64,000 nucleotides of DNA, from positions 170,989,612 through 171,053,611 of the forward strand of contig JAHLJT010000631.1 of the NCBI GenBank assembly GCA_031308135.1, in the 5' to 3' direction. A program made the position numbers and the translations under genes. How positions within the stretch are numbered: position 1 is the first letter of the stretch; each line of letters begins with the position of its first letter. The DNA comes from Acheta domesticus (Eukaryota; Arthropoda; Insecta; Orthoptera; Gryllidae). The notes under the pieces are model-generated. The model made no database searches. It worked only from the letters and a program-made list of their open reading frames with translations, and had not been told where the DNA came from. Positions 22,690-33,349 of this stretch are shown one piece after another.

Positions 22690-22980
22690 AGTTTCCCGAA
22701 GTATAAAACTCGACCGGCGCGGCGCAAGAGGAAGAGCTGACGGGGAAAGGACGCAGGGGGCGGGGCCGCCCGGCTGAGGAAAGGGAGGGTCCGCGGGGCC
22801 CCGACGGTCGCTTTCAAGGCATTTAAAACGGCGGAAGCGGATCCAATATCGGTCCCTACGGATCTCGTCCGGTGGCGCATCGGAAAGGAGAGCGGCGTCC
22901 GTCCGTCCGTCGCCGACGAGAACCTGGCGAGCACCCGCCAGCGAAGACTCTTCCAGACCTCTCTCGACAATCCTCTTCAC
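22690..22980. other. GC island
   Basis: A CpG-rich segment with a short CGTCCGTCCGTC run near 22896-22907. No coding features recognised. Confidence 0.5.
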
Positions 22981-23216
22981 TTCTAGGCACACTTGTCACA
23001 CGTTTATTCTCTTTTCCTTTTGGTTTCCTCTCGTTTTCTTATAGGATCCTTCGTCCTTCGCAACATCCGAAACGCACCCCACGTTTCTGGATATTATTTA
23101 CGATGTGAATCCTTCACTCATATTTCAGTACTTTATATAATTCTATCTCCAAGTATTTTTATAATGTTGAGGCGTCTACATTATAGACTTGTTTGATATA
23201 TTTTAATCTGGTAATA

Positions 23217-23260
23217 CCATAGACTAAGGATGTATAGACAGCTCACTGCCAGCAGCACTG
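23217..23260 (+). repeat. Terminal-repeat-like sequence T (left)
   Basis: The sequence CCATAGACTAAGGATGTATAG followed by AGCTCACTG closely matches the minus-strand reading ending at 33349 (CCATAGAGTAAAGATGTATA then GGGCTCACC). The two face each other as inverted termini. Both are flanked by TAATA (23212-23216 and 33350-33354). Confidence 0.5.
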
Positions 23261-23682
23261 AGGTTACGCTTTTAAGGTGACTCATTCAGAGATGGCACCA
23301 CCGTCGCATCTTAGTTCCGTAAAATGTGGTAACCGAGTAGAGTGCGCACAGGTCGCGACTCTGCCCCCACTACCGATTTCACCCCTCCACCATTCACTGG
23401 CGGTATTTTCAAATTATTGAAACTATTACTGCCACAAGATCTTTCTACGGCATTTATATTTAGGGAGCACATGGTGGGCTGTTGCCCTAAGCGTGAGCAC
23501 GCGGGAACTTCCGCCTACACTCTACCAATTAACTGCATCCCAACAATGACGTGATCCTGTGACCATAATTATTATAATCATGCGAGCACTTCTCTTATCC
23601 ATTCATTGCAACGCTTTTTAAAAACAATAGTATTTATCATATAGTGGTGAAGTGTCCTGCGTTGCTCAAGCATTTATTAATC

Positions 23683-23780
23683 AGGGACTGAATATAAATT
23701 ATCGTAATCTATGTTAAATTAATTTATTAAATAGGGACTGAATATAAATTATCGTAATCTATATTAAATTAACATAATTT
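23683..23780. repeat. 50-bp tandem duplication
   Basis: AGGGACTGAATATAAATTAT and the bases after it start at 23683 and again at 23733, with one substitution over about 40 bases. Confidence 0.85.
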
Positions 23781-24119
23781 CCGTTTTACTTCTCACCAAC
23801 AGGGACATCAATAATTGAAAAATATATTAACCCTTCGTTGCACGGTTTTTTCTTTTAAGGTCAAACTTTTTTGGGGAATAATTTGGATTGTGGAGATATT
23901 GGGAAAAATAGATAAAAAATTCTAATTTACATGTGTCGTAAAATTGAATTTTTTTTATACATATATATGCAAAGATGCGCTTTAAGTTATACATTTTGCC
24001 TTTGCATGCAGCAATATTGTGGAATAGTGAATATGACACGTATAACAAAATGCTTGAAGAAACGTTTATAATAATAACCCATAGTAATTTTATTCGTTAT
24101 CATATTATATTTTATCTAT

Positions 24120-24215
24120 TCAATCATTTATTATATATATAATATAATTATAGGTATATAATTATATATATAATTATATGTATATAATTATATATAATTA
24201 TATGTATGTATATAT
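24120..24215. repeat. AT-rich, partly palindromic TATATAATTA repeat
   Basis: A low-complexity run of TATATAATTATATGTA-type units. Confidence 0.8.
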
Positions 24216-24863
24216 ACATCATGAAAATTAGTAAAAATCAAATAAATTCGAACACAATACGTAATCTCCGAAAACACTCCTGATGTCGCGGCACGATATA
24301 GAATACAACTTCTCGAGCTTTATACTTGGCACAAAAGCTTTGTACTCCTTATAACATTTTCTTATCATCTGGCAAAAACGTACATTGTTGGCAACAAGGA
24401 AGCGGCCAGGTTTCCAGATTTCAGTGGAAGAGATAAGACAAGAATAGAATGATCTCACGAAAGATATCTTCTCGACAGGTTGGCCAAGAGCAACAATCTC
24501 ATTGAGTGTTCTCCGTACAACACCGCGACCACTGGAGGCTCAATGCAAATTTACGTGCACCTTTGCAGATATGCAAAGTCCAAAATCCCTCTTTAAAATT
24601 ACAACTATAAACAGAAACTAGATTCCAAATAATTCAATTCTTACAAAAAACTTCTTTTAAACCACAAAAATCCCCATTCAATTAAAGTAATTAACAACCA
24701 CAAAAAAATCAAAGTAGGGCGACAAGCACTCCCGGAGTGAACAACTACCGCAGTACAGTTTTGCGAATGCTTACGGACGACATACAAGCGAGATTTCTCC
24801 AAGGAGTTTAAGTCGAACGGAGTATACGCTATATTAATTTTCGACCAGAGAAGTAAGTTCACA

Positions 24864-24965
24864 TTGTCTTGTGGAAGAAAATGCTCGTATGCCGATTGTG
24901 ACAACAGTTATGGAAAACATCCAGGAATAAGTTTTCATAAATTTCCAACAACGAATCCAGCTCTG
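24864..24965 (+). pseudogene. THAP-domain fragment
   Basis: The translation starting at 24864 contains CSYADCDNSYGKHPGISFHKFP. This fits the N-terminal part of a THAP zinc finger: C-x4-C spacing, a conserved hydrophobic and the signature FHKFP block near residue 27. The later Cys/His pair and the AVPTIF motif of the THAP fold are not found. From about 24970 the DNA becomes repeat R1 copy B, so the reading frame is cut. THAP domains occur in P-element-like transposases and in host DNA-binding proteins, and either origin is possible. The fragment could also be a short first exon, but no splice donor could be supported. Confidence 0.55.
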
Positions 24966-24969
24966 TGTG

Positions 24970-25985
24970 CGGGGGAGAAAAACGGGGAATTTTCGGCAGA
25001 AACTCTTGTTGTCGGGCCTGGTAATGAAAAAGTGGATAAATCTTGTCCCTATAAATAGTAAATTAATTTCTCTAACATGTTGTGTAATCAGAATTCATGT
25101 ATGGGTCCTTGAGACAGTAAAATCGATTGACGGCAAAACTGTCGTCACGTCCGTCCGTCTGTCTGTGAACAACGATAAACCGTAAGCAAGATTTTCATCA
25201 ACGTTGATGTCCCCAATCGATCTGGCTGTTGTCGTGGCCCCTTGCATTTGAAACTTATATGTTAATTGTTATTTTTCCTTTGTTACACCTCAATATTTTT
25301 GACATTTAAATTATTGTATTACCAGATTAGCAGGCACATTGTGGCCCCATCATCCGGTATAAACTGTAATACATAAAAATTACACATAAAATAACAAAAA
25401 GATAGTACAATATTAGATATATAAATTTAAAATAATAATATTAATAATAAATATTTTTTGATCAAATAATTCAAGTTGAATGTTATAATGCAGGGAGCAA
25501 AATCACCGTTCATAAATACGAATGAAACTCCAACTCACAACACATATCCACAATAAAATATGGATATTTTTATTGTAATGTATTATATTATATATTTCAA
25601 TTTTGAGGGTATTTTACCTAAAGCCCCTGGAATTATTTTTTTAATTTCTAAAATATGCCGTCAAATGTTTTGGTCAAGGTCTAATGGAGAAGATCTTAAT
25701 TTTCTTTAAAAATCCCAAATTTTCGAAAATTGCAAAATCAATATTTTTAGGCGTCTTCCTACAACTACAATTAAGAAGAAAATTTATTTTCTTATTGAAA
25801 CGTGTTCATCGGAAACATATCTTCAAATGAGGTAACGTTCAATCTTTTCGAAAACATGAGTATTATTTGTGTAATTTTGCGTGAAACATAGGCAATTTTG
25901 AAATTTCAAGCAATTATCTTCTCAGAAATGGCTCCAATTTTTTTCTTTCATTTTCTTCAATTTTTTAAAATGTAGAACTAACAAA
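24970..25985 (+). repeat. Dispersed repeat R1, copy B
   Basis: Landmarks in order are GGGGAATTTTCGGCAGAAAC (24995), AAATCGATTGACGGCAAAAC (25121), CGTCCGTCCGTCTGTCTG (25149), the TTTTCATCAACGTTGATG block (25192) and GGCGTCTTCCTACAACTAC (25751). The stretch about 25260-25600 has no clear counterpart in copy D and may be an insertion or divergence. The 5' end is fused to the THAP fragment, and the terminal hairpin is not seen. Confidence 0.6.
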
Positions 25986-26002
25986 TGCATTTCTTTTATT
26001 AA

Positions 26003-26614
26003 CCCTACGTTAGGCGCGCATGAGTCTAGTAGACCCATTGCATTTTAAGAACTCAATATCTCGCTGAGCTCTAGGTGTAAGATTATGAGTTCTGGTGACA
26101 TCCAATGTTGAACGATTCTGCATCCGCTGGTGAGGTTACCCCAAGATAAGCCGGATGACGATAGGTCACGTAGCTCGTCTTTCTGACCGCGCGCGACGCG
26201 TGGGATTGCCAGCCCCACGCGCCAAAAGGCGTCACTTACTGTTCGCAGAATTTCTCGGTGCCGTTGCGTTGCATTCCTCTCACGCCAAATCTTTCGGGCT
26301 TGATTCTTGTGTTCGTGTGTGAACGGAATATTCTCTCTGCACGACGTGTATATAGTTCTCAATATGAGTGAATATGGTGATCTCCAAAATGCTGATAACT
26401 CCATGGTTTGTTACTCAAAGAAATTCAAAGATCCACAATTAATAGTCTTCCAGGAGAAATTCAACAAATGCGAACTAAATCCAGAAAACAAAAAATGAAA
26501 ATACGATCCTATGGAACCACACAGTACAAAAAGAAAACTGTGTCAGTCTGCTACAAGGAAAAAAATTGTCGCCCAAAATATGCTTGTATAAAATGTGATA
26601 ATTTCTTCTGTTAA
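26003..26614 (+). mobile_element. piggyBac-like element relic
   Basis: TTAA at 25999-26002 is followed by CCCTACGTTAGGCGCGCATG and GTCTAGTAGACCC, typical of a piggyBac left end (TTAA target, CCC start). Near 26364 a short N-terminal reading (MSEYGDLQNADNS) is joined to a C-terminal reading with Cys-x5-Cys, CIKC and FFC residues, like the zinc-binding tail of piggyBac transposases. The catalytic centre is missing. I could not find the right terminus, so the end given is the last coding trace. Confidence 0.6.
26408..26614 (+). pseudogene. piggyBac transposase C-terminal Cys-rich tail remnant
   Basis: A 68-codon frame ends in KKKTVSVCYKEKNC and then YACIKCDNFFC. PiggyBac transposases usually end in a Cys-rich zinc-binding domain with a CxxC near the final Cys. 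The N-terminal third of this frame is Arg/Lys-rich and matches the linker that precedes the domain. The frame is directly adjacent to an N-terminal start-like reading at 26364, which implies a large internal deletion. It is non-functional. An unrelated Cys-rich peptide is the alternative. Confidence 0.5.
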
Positions 26615-26639
26615 TACAAACATCACCACAGTCACTTCA

Positions 26640-27245
26640 TTGAAATTGGTTGATTTGGCCTTTTTCAAGTTAAAAATTAGTTGTTATACTAAAAATAATT
26701 ATATATTTCATTATTATGTGACTATTTTCAATAATGAGAGAAATTTGTGCACCTCTTGTTGTAATTGACATAATTGTTTTTGTTCGTAAGCATTTACTTC
26801 AATTGTACATGCGGAATTTCATACAAATCGATTTGTTGTGGAAGACTGGTAATTGTGGATTTTCTTTGTCTCCCGGCCGGTTTACATCTAGCATTACTGT
26901 CAATATTGATCCGAAGCCGGCGGTCGGGAAAATTTTACGTGCTGCCAAAAGTACTTTTTATGTGAAAATTCAATATTTTGTCACAAAAATTCAATTTATT
27001 TTTTCGATGATCAGGAAACCCAGTTTCATATATAATACCGTGGATTTGTTAATTCAATTTCTTTTCAAAACGTATATATCTTTTACCCAGGGTCAACAGC
27101 GAGGCTAAAGAAACAATTACTGAAAGGTAAAGAGGTAAACTTAAATTCATAGAGGTCAACCCTCTATGAATATATCATGAAATGACGGAAAGAATATGGT
27201 CACTCTAAAGACAGTCGTACCAAAGGCACACATTTTTCGAAGTGG
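26640..27245. other. AT-rich DNA, nothing recognised
   Basis: An open frame at 26734-27108 has no family features. The piggyBac right end was looked for here and not found. Confidence 0.4.
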
Positions 27246-27257
27246 TGATCTCCAAAC

Positions 27258-27465
27258 TTCTTATTATTTCAGGTCGCATCAACGACTAGGTCATTAGCGA
27301 CCATTGGATTTCACGTTATGGTATGAGGATGAAACGATATGGTGATGATAGGGGGTGAGTTGACTAACACATACAGCCATGCCCGAGGTGGGACTCGAAC
27401 TCGCGACTCCTCGGTACGAGATCACTACGGCACTACTTCCTTAGCAATCTCGGGCACGGCGCCGA
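27258..27465 (-). repeat. tRNA-derived SINE, family S2, copy a
   Basis: Read on the minus strand, a tRNA-like head has TGCCCGAGATTGCTAAGG and a B box GAGTTCGAGTCCC. It is followed by a body with CCTATCATCACCATATCG and a tail GCTAATGACCTAGTCG then GATGCGACCTGAAATAATAA. CTCCAAAC occurs on both sides (27250-27257 and 27466-27473) as an 8-bp duplication. It is collinear with copy b at 49.8 kb. Confidence 0.85.
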
Positions 27466-27489
27466 CTCCAAACATTGTTATATCTATTG

Positions 27490-27738
27490 TAGTAACTTAA
27501 AGGGCCTGCCTCCAGTATTTTCACCTTAGCTGAATTCTCACAATTAATTAAAATGAATAAATGCATCTTAATGAAAAATGCTGCAAATATTTCAAAATAA
27601 TTCCATTATTCGAATAATAATTATCAACAAGAGGAAATAAATACAAGTAGAATCAGTACAAATAAAGGAACTGTATAAAAGAGGTTTACCATTCTAAGAA
27701 ATCATTTTTTCTCAGAAGTGTGATATGTGACACAATGT
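27490..27738. other. AT-rich spacer
   Basis: Nothing recognised. Confidence 0.4.
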
Positions 27739-27780
27739 GCCGAAGCATAGAGTAAAGACATCCTTAGTCTATGGCCGAAG
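27739..27780. mobile_element. 28-bp palindrome with 7-bp direct repeats
   Basis: CATAGAGTAAAGA is joined almost directly to its inverted relative TCCTTAGTCTATG (27746-27773), flanked on both sides by GCCGAAG (27739-27745 and 27774-27780). The two arms match the terminal sequences at 23217 and 33349. It looks like an element reduced to its two ends. Confidence 0.55.
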
Positions 27781-28008
27781 TAACGAGAGAGCGTCGCTTG
27801 CAACCTAGGCAACTTCCTGGGCACAGGACGCACGGGCTGGTTCAAATGACCACGATTCAGTTTATTTATTTATTCACAGGTTATTGTGTATAAAATACAT
27901 TTTCCTGCATCCAGCGCTTTTTCAAATACATCAACCACTCATTATGTTAAAAAATTTATAAAGTCGACATCTGTGTAATTGTTGTGTTGTTCTTTTTCCA
28001 CTTATCTA

Positions 28009-28572
28009 TACCGGGTGTCCGGGGAGGAAACGTCCAAACTTCGAAAATAAGCTCGTAAGACAATTCTAAGCATATTTTGTCTAATAAACTACGTGGATAT
28101 TCGGAATGGTTGGGCCGAAATGAGCACTCAAAATGTGGTTTGAAAAAATGAATTCCAGGCAAAAATGTGTATTACGGAAGCATAGAAACACTCCAGAAAT
28201 ATGTAAGTTCTTTATTATTTACAAAAGAAATGAATATATTAGCTCAGACAGAAAAATTAAGTGAGAAATAAGAGAGCAGTCGAATTGTGTAAATTGGTTG
28301 CTTTTTTATTTCTTGCTTAATTCTTCTTTCTGAACAAATATATTCATTTTTTTGTAAATAATAAACAACTTCTATGTTTCTGGAGTGTTTCTATGCTTCT
28401 ATAATGCAAATTTGTGCCTAGAAATCAATTTTTCAAACCAATTTTTGAGTGCTTATTGCGGCTCAAACCACTCAGAATATCCAAGTAATTTATTAGACAA
28501 AATATGCTTAGAATTGTCTCAAGAGCTTATTTTCGAAATTTCAACGTTTCCTCCCCGGACACACTGTATATT
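28009..28572. mobile_element. Foldback MITE, mariner-type ends
   Basis: The left end TACCGGGTGTCCGGGGAGG and the right end, read inward, TACAGTGTGTCCGGGGAGG start two arms of at least 150 bases that pair with each other (GAAAATAAGCTC, AGACAATTCTAAGCATA and TTTTGTCTAATAAA blocks on both sides). TA dinucleotides at the ends fit a Tc1/mariner-like origin. There is no coding capacity. Confidence 0.8.
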
Positions 28573-28574
28573 TT

Positions 28575-29225
28575 CATTATTTCTCTTGTAATTTTTTTCT
28601 TTTTAAAATTTGGATCATTTCTTTATTCCATGTATGTTTTGGTCTCACACAATAATTTTTCTATTTTTGCACCCTAGCAAGTTGGCACCCTGAACGCTAA
28701 AACCCTCTCTGTTCCTCATACAAATCAAAGAAATTCAATAATATTGCAAAGAGTAAGGTTGTACTTGCTCGATCGGTATTACGCACTACTTAACTTTGCT
28801 TTGCTTTCTGAAGAGTAAAAACCTTTTCTATTATGTTTGTGACTATCAAGGAAAGCAAAAAGTTAACTCTCAAGGAGGAGTGAATAATTTGTTCAAAGTT
28901 GTTTTTAATGAATTGTTCCGAGAACATCTCTCTATAATGCTGAATAACTTTTATTGAAAATTAGTTTCCAACATCAATTGTATTGTTCTTTTTGTTTGAT
29001 ATTCTCCAAGTACATTAGAAGTTACATTTATACATTAAAAAAATTAACATTTTTCATTAACAACTTTCCTTCTTAATTGAAAGCATAGACAAATGGATAG
29101 AGAAAGGGTGGGTTTTAACATGCGAGAGTTTCTCGCACGGGTACGCTTGTAATATTTAAAAAGTTAATATTTCAACAGACCAATTACATACTCATTTTGA
29201 TTTTTCCCATAGTCCAGTATCTTGT
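28575..29225. other. AT-rich DNA, nothing recognised
   Basis: No gene or repeat copy could be supported. Confidence 0.4.
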
Positions 29226-29227
29226 AT

Positions 29228-29300
29228 GGAAACTAGTGGTGCTACAACAGCACATACTCCCTCGGATTTTCATGATTTACTCCCTCATGATTATTGATAT
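29228..29300 (-). repeat. R1 terminal fragment
   Basis: GTGGTGCTACAACAGCACATACT matches, on the minus strand, the hairpin-bearing terminus of R1 copies A and D. Only about 70 bases are recognisable. Confidence 0.5.
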
Positions 29301-29309
29301 TTTGAACAG

Positions 29310-29935
29310 TGTTTCTGATATCTGGAAATATTCAATTTGTCGTTCCCCGTATTATTACGGCAGATCCATATTATAAGGGCAGGGCGTCCTCGATTTCTTC
29401 ACGTAAAGGGACAGTCAAAATGAATAGCTGATTTGCCTTTGCAAATAGTTTTAATTACCGTGGAGGAACTTTCTTATCAAGTCTTGCCAAAAATGCACAT
29501 TTTAGTAGGTATCCCAGAATTTCAAAAAACCTGCACACAATACACTTCTCCCCACAGCAGGTCACACACAGTTTTTAACTGTATTTGATGTTCAATAAAT
29601 AAATGTAGTTAATTGATTTGGTCTGCAACAATAATACATTTTTGCACCGACATCAATTAGTGTCACAAACAGCATTTTTCTGTGTGTGTGTATGTGGGAG
29701 GGAGGAGGTATATTGTGCAGCAGACTAGATGTTTCCATACAAAAACTGTTCCTGTAAGCTGAATTTTAATTTTTTTATTGGTTAATTTATTTAAGAGTTT
29801 TCAAGTGTCATATTGAAAGTCTTTCGTTTCTATAGAAAATGAGTAAATACTGATTTTATGATGAATGGCATCTCTAGCCGATTTCCTATTCTGAAGGGGG
29901 TAAGTTCTATGAGAGACCCCTCCCCTATTTCCGTT
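29310..29935. other. Unannotated DNA, possible LINE tail
   Basis: About 29551-29600 (CTTCTCCCCACAG, CAGTTTTTAACTG, CAATAAATAAATG) resembles the 3' end of the LINE near 12670-12730, but the match is short. Nothing else was recognised. Confidence 0.25.
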
Positions 29936-30138
29936 ATTTAACCACCTTTGGTCCACACCTTACATCTTAGGAACAACTCTTTGTCTTTGAAAGGCAGGCC
30001 AAAGACTTTGCCAGTGCGGCTTGTCCTGAACGGCGATCACGCTGCAAACCCATTCACAGCTTCGTAGAGGCAAATGGTGAGGTTTCCGTTCCAGTCGGCG
30101 GGGCGAGCACGGTAATCCGGGTCTGCGGGGCCAGGCAG

Positions 30139-33098
30139 ACTTGTGTCTCGGGAGAGCAAAGTGCGGAGCCACGAATGTCCACGAAGACACCCGAGCGGAA
30201 GTCGAGCGAGGCGAGCTTTCCGTCTAATATGCATAATTTCTGCAGAAGAGTGAAAATCATTGCTCCCAATTGTTGGCACCTTTGTGTGTTCTTCTTCCAA
30301 CATACTCAAAATTCCAGTTACAGATAAGCAAACAATACTTTTTCATTTAGAAGCAGTTGCTTGAAATATAGAGAGAAAAGACGTAGCCATTCTGAAATAC
30401 TGTATTGGAATGATAGGTGTCCCCTCCGATATTTCGGATCACGAAAATTAATTTGAAATAGTTTAGTAATTTATAATTATTTTCTTAGAATACCAATTCA
30501 AATGTAAAACACAAACCTTCATTATTTCATTTCGTACAAAATTTGTTCGTATCAAGGAAGGTTAGATATTATAATTATATGAAAACTTACTAGCTACGTG
30601 AAACAACAAGACTGTAATGCGTCATCTTGCATTCTAATTGCTATAAATCTAAAACTTCTGAAAGTTGCTGCATATACATTTAATTTATGACTTTCCAACA
30701 ATGCGAAAGATGATTCTTGTATATCTCAAACAGATAAGTCTCCAATCACAGGCATTGTTGACGCTTTTCTTAGCATCCGATTTATCGAATCACGTGCACT
30801 AACGGGTTAAGGCAAAAATACTACCATAATTATATTAATCTACAATCTCTTAACAATTTCTTACATTATTACTTTAATTGATTGAAAATTGTGAATGTTG
30901 AAACTTTTTAGATATGGGAGAATGTAAGGAAAATTAATTACCGGGAAAGTGAAAAAGAAAATTTAAGATAGTGCATTTACAGTTTATTAATAAAATTTTT
31001 CTTTAAAATTGCCCAGAAGCATACATTGCATCTTCATCTTTTTCTTTACTTCTTTTATTGACTTGACAAACCTTTCCTTCTTTTATGACTTGGCTTTTTA
31101 AGCACTTTTAAAGTCTAGTTGCAACGCCATTTCACTTTTGTGGAGACGACGTTTGTCTCTCATAATATCTTTATTTTCTTAGGAGATGTCACTTTGATTC
31201 CTGAAGCATGCTCTTTCACTGGCCTCACATCCCATATTGAACTGGGATACTGCTGATGTCAGCAATTTCAATCTTTTTTCTGGAAAGAAATGTTTCTTTT
31301 GGGCACTTGCTCCAAACAAAACTATGCAAATATTCATTTGCATTCTGTGTTTTCCCATATACGCATTCCAGTAATTCATTTTTTGCAAGTTTTCTTATTG
31401 CTTTTGCCATGTTTTGAAATTTCATTCCCTTGAGCTCGATTGTAGAAGCACCATGAATTTTCTCTTTAGGGCATTTAAAATGCTATGGCTTCAAGTCTGT
31501 TGGCATTGCATGGTATAAGGTGGCAAGTATTGCATACTTCATCTTCTGCACATCTGGAATATTCTTCTGGATGGCATTGTGATAATTGCTAAGACAAATA
31601 ACTATGTCATCCTTTAAATTCGCTTGTTTTTTACCAAATGTAACACCCTTCACTTTCTATTCTTGTATTATTTTGTAAGTCTATTTAAATCTTTACATCA
31701 CAGGTTTTATACATTCTTCTTTTCTAATAATAAAGTTGTCTCCATAGCTGTTAGTTTCAGATGGTGATTGAAAGTCTTTGCATCACCATCTGACAGTATT
31801 GTTGTATATCTAAAATGATGAGCTACATCCATTGCTTTTGAAGATCCATTAAAATTACTAACACACTCTCCACTTAAATCTCTTTCCATTTTTTATATTC
31901 ACAGCTTTTTCTCATAATTTGCTCTTGTTCTTTTCATAAGTGCCACAGTATTTTGACAAAACATGAAAATCAGCCACACGACCAGTCAAGATATCGATAA
32001 CAATTCCCATTACATAACGACATGTAGTGCCTCGTTTACGCCATGTTCCTTCATACAATACTAAAAAATTTATAACTTCATCACTGACTGAATCTAGAAC
32101 ATCTATGTAAGCTTTATGTATGGCTACATATGAAAGCCTCAAAATTTCCTCTTATTTTTGTATTATTTTTAATAACAGAGAGAACATGAGAATTGTAAGT
32201 TGAAACATTCATTCATGGTAAACCAATTACCATTGAAACTGCTCTATTGCTGAATGTCCCCTACCTATTTGCAAAGAAGCATCCACAATTTTCTATTTAC
32301 TTCATGTGGTGGCCTACTAAACGATGATGTTAGGGTAGAAGATGGCTATTTGAAATTTTATTTAACAATTGTTCACAATTATTACGCTTGTTCACTAACT
32401 GAAGAGCAAATTAATGGCATTGTTTTACTTCAATGCATACATTTGAGGATCCACAGACAACACTCACACGCATCCTTTCAGTAAATGATCCTAAACACAC
32501 TTGTGAAGTAACATGCAAGTGCAATTCTCTTCTTCGGATATTTCACTGTTCAGCAGGAAAAACATCAGTGAACTTGGAAAGAATGTTCGCACTGGCTGAT
32601 GGCTTGACCGGTGAGATTTTGGCTGAAAATGAACAATACTTGACATCTGATACTAAAAAAGTTTCTACTTCCTCAGCACTGGCATTTGTGACTGCAATCT
32701 CCTGCCGTTTCTTCTTTACAAAAGCTGCATTTTTATTACCACTGCACTCCTTTGCACCAAAATAATTCTAACCTGAACTAGCCGACGGAAAATAAATTGA
32801 GAATATTAAATACTTATTAAAAACCACCTACCAAATAACTAAGTTATAGAAAAGTTAAATAAAGAAACTAATGTGACTAATAGTTTGGAATTATTCGTTT
32901 AAAACGAAAGTTCGCAACAAATCTTGTTAATGGCGTTAACGACCACTTAACATTAGAAACATTAAATTTCTGACAGATTTCGAATTGAAGATTTGCACCT
33001 TGGAAGTACGTTCGGCTCGCGCATGGGCTCGCTCGACTCCGCTCGGGTGTCTTCGTGTACGTTCGTGGCTCCACATTTTGCTCTCCCGAGAAACAAGT
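30139..33098 (-). mobile_element. Mutator-like element, copy 2, with both ends
   Basis: Terminal inverted repeats of about 75 bp begin ACTTGTGTCTCGGGAGAGC (left) and ACTTGTTTCTCGGGAGAGC (right, read inward) and share GAAGACACCCGAGCGG. The flanking 10-mers are GGCCAGGCAG (30129-30138) and GACCAGGCAG (33099-33108), 9/10 identical, which fits the 9-10 bp duplication of the Mutator superfamily. A degraded transposase lies inside on the minus strand. At 2960 bp it is close to full length for a one-gene element. Confidence 0.85.
31000..32800 (-). pseudogene. Mutator-like transposase, degraded (copy 2)
   Basis: Minus-strand fragments follow the order of the arthropod Mutator-like transposase. They are an N-terminal Lys-rich region near 32750-32640, a VNRKIVDASLQIG-like stretch near 32290, a central region with VLYEGTWRKRG (about 32040), YCGTYEKNKSKL (31915-31950) and LSGECVSNFNGSSKAMD (about 31840-31885). 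Then come TILSDGDAKTFN (about 31770-31805) and a C-terminal region with GKTQNANEYLHSFVW and SKCPKETFL (about 31280-31370). The family cuts at the element's inverted repeats. The family's first DGT motif reads EGT here, so an acidic catalytic residue has changed. With several frameshifts and stops, the gene is dead. It keeps C-terminal sequence that copy 1 has lost. Confidence 0.8.
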
Positions 33099-33147
33099 GA
33101 CCAGGCAGGCCAGCTGGAGCGACGGCAGCCCGAGCCCAGTGCCTGCC

Positions 33148-33161
33148 GTCGCCATGGAAAC
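33148..33161. promoter_or_regulatory. X-box-like (RFX) motif
   Basis: GTCGCCATGGAAAC differs at two positions from the palindromic X-box GTTGCCATGGCAAC. It lies in a CpG-containing stretch just outside Mutator-like copy 2. A role is only inferred. Confidence 0.2.
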
Positions 33162-33309
33162 AACTCCCCTCCACCATGTCCCCCCCCCCCGCGTGATATT
33201 TCCTAGAAAGCCCCCACCACCAACAATAAGCCAGACAGCCATTCACACTTCCCGACGTTGGCGCATCCTAGCGGTCGACGGGGAACTATTCAAAGGATGT
33301 AACTAAAAA

Positions 33310-33349
33310 CACGCCTGGTGAGCCCTCTATATACATCTTTACTCTATGG
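33310..33349 (-). repeat. Terminal-repeat-like sequence T (right)
   Basis: Read on the minus strand this is CCATAGAGTAAAGATGTATA then GAGGGCTCACC, the inverted counterpart of 23217-23260. TAATA follows at 33350-33354. Confidence 0.5.

Noticed and set aside
23827..23850. TTAACCCTTCGTTGCACGG as a second piggyBac end
   Set aside because: It has a TTAA and CCC start but no inverted partner and no coding trace nearby.
29480..29605. LINE 3' tail fragment
   Set aside because: The similarity to the LINE end at 12.7 kb is short and partly low complexity, so it is noted but not called.
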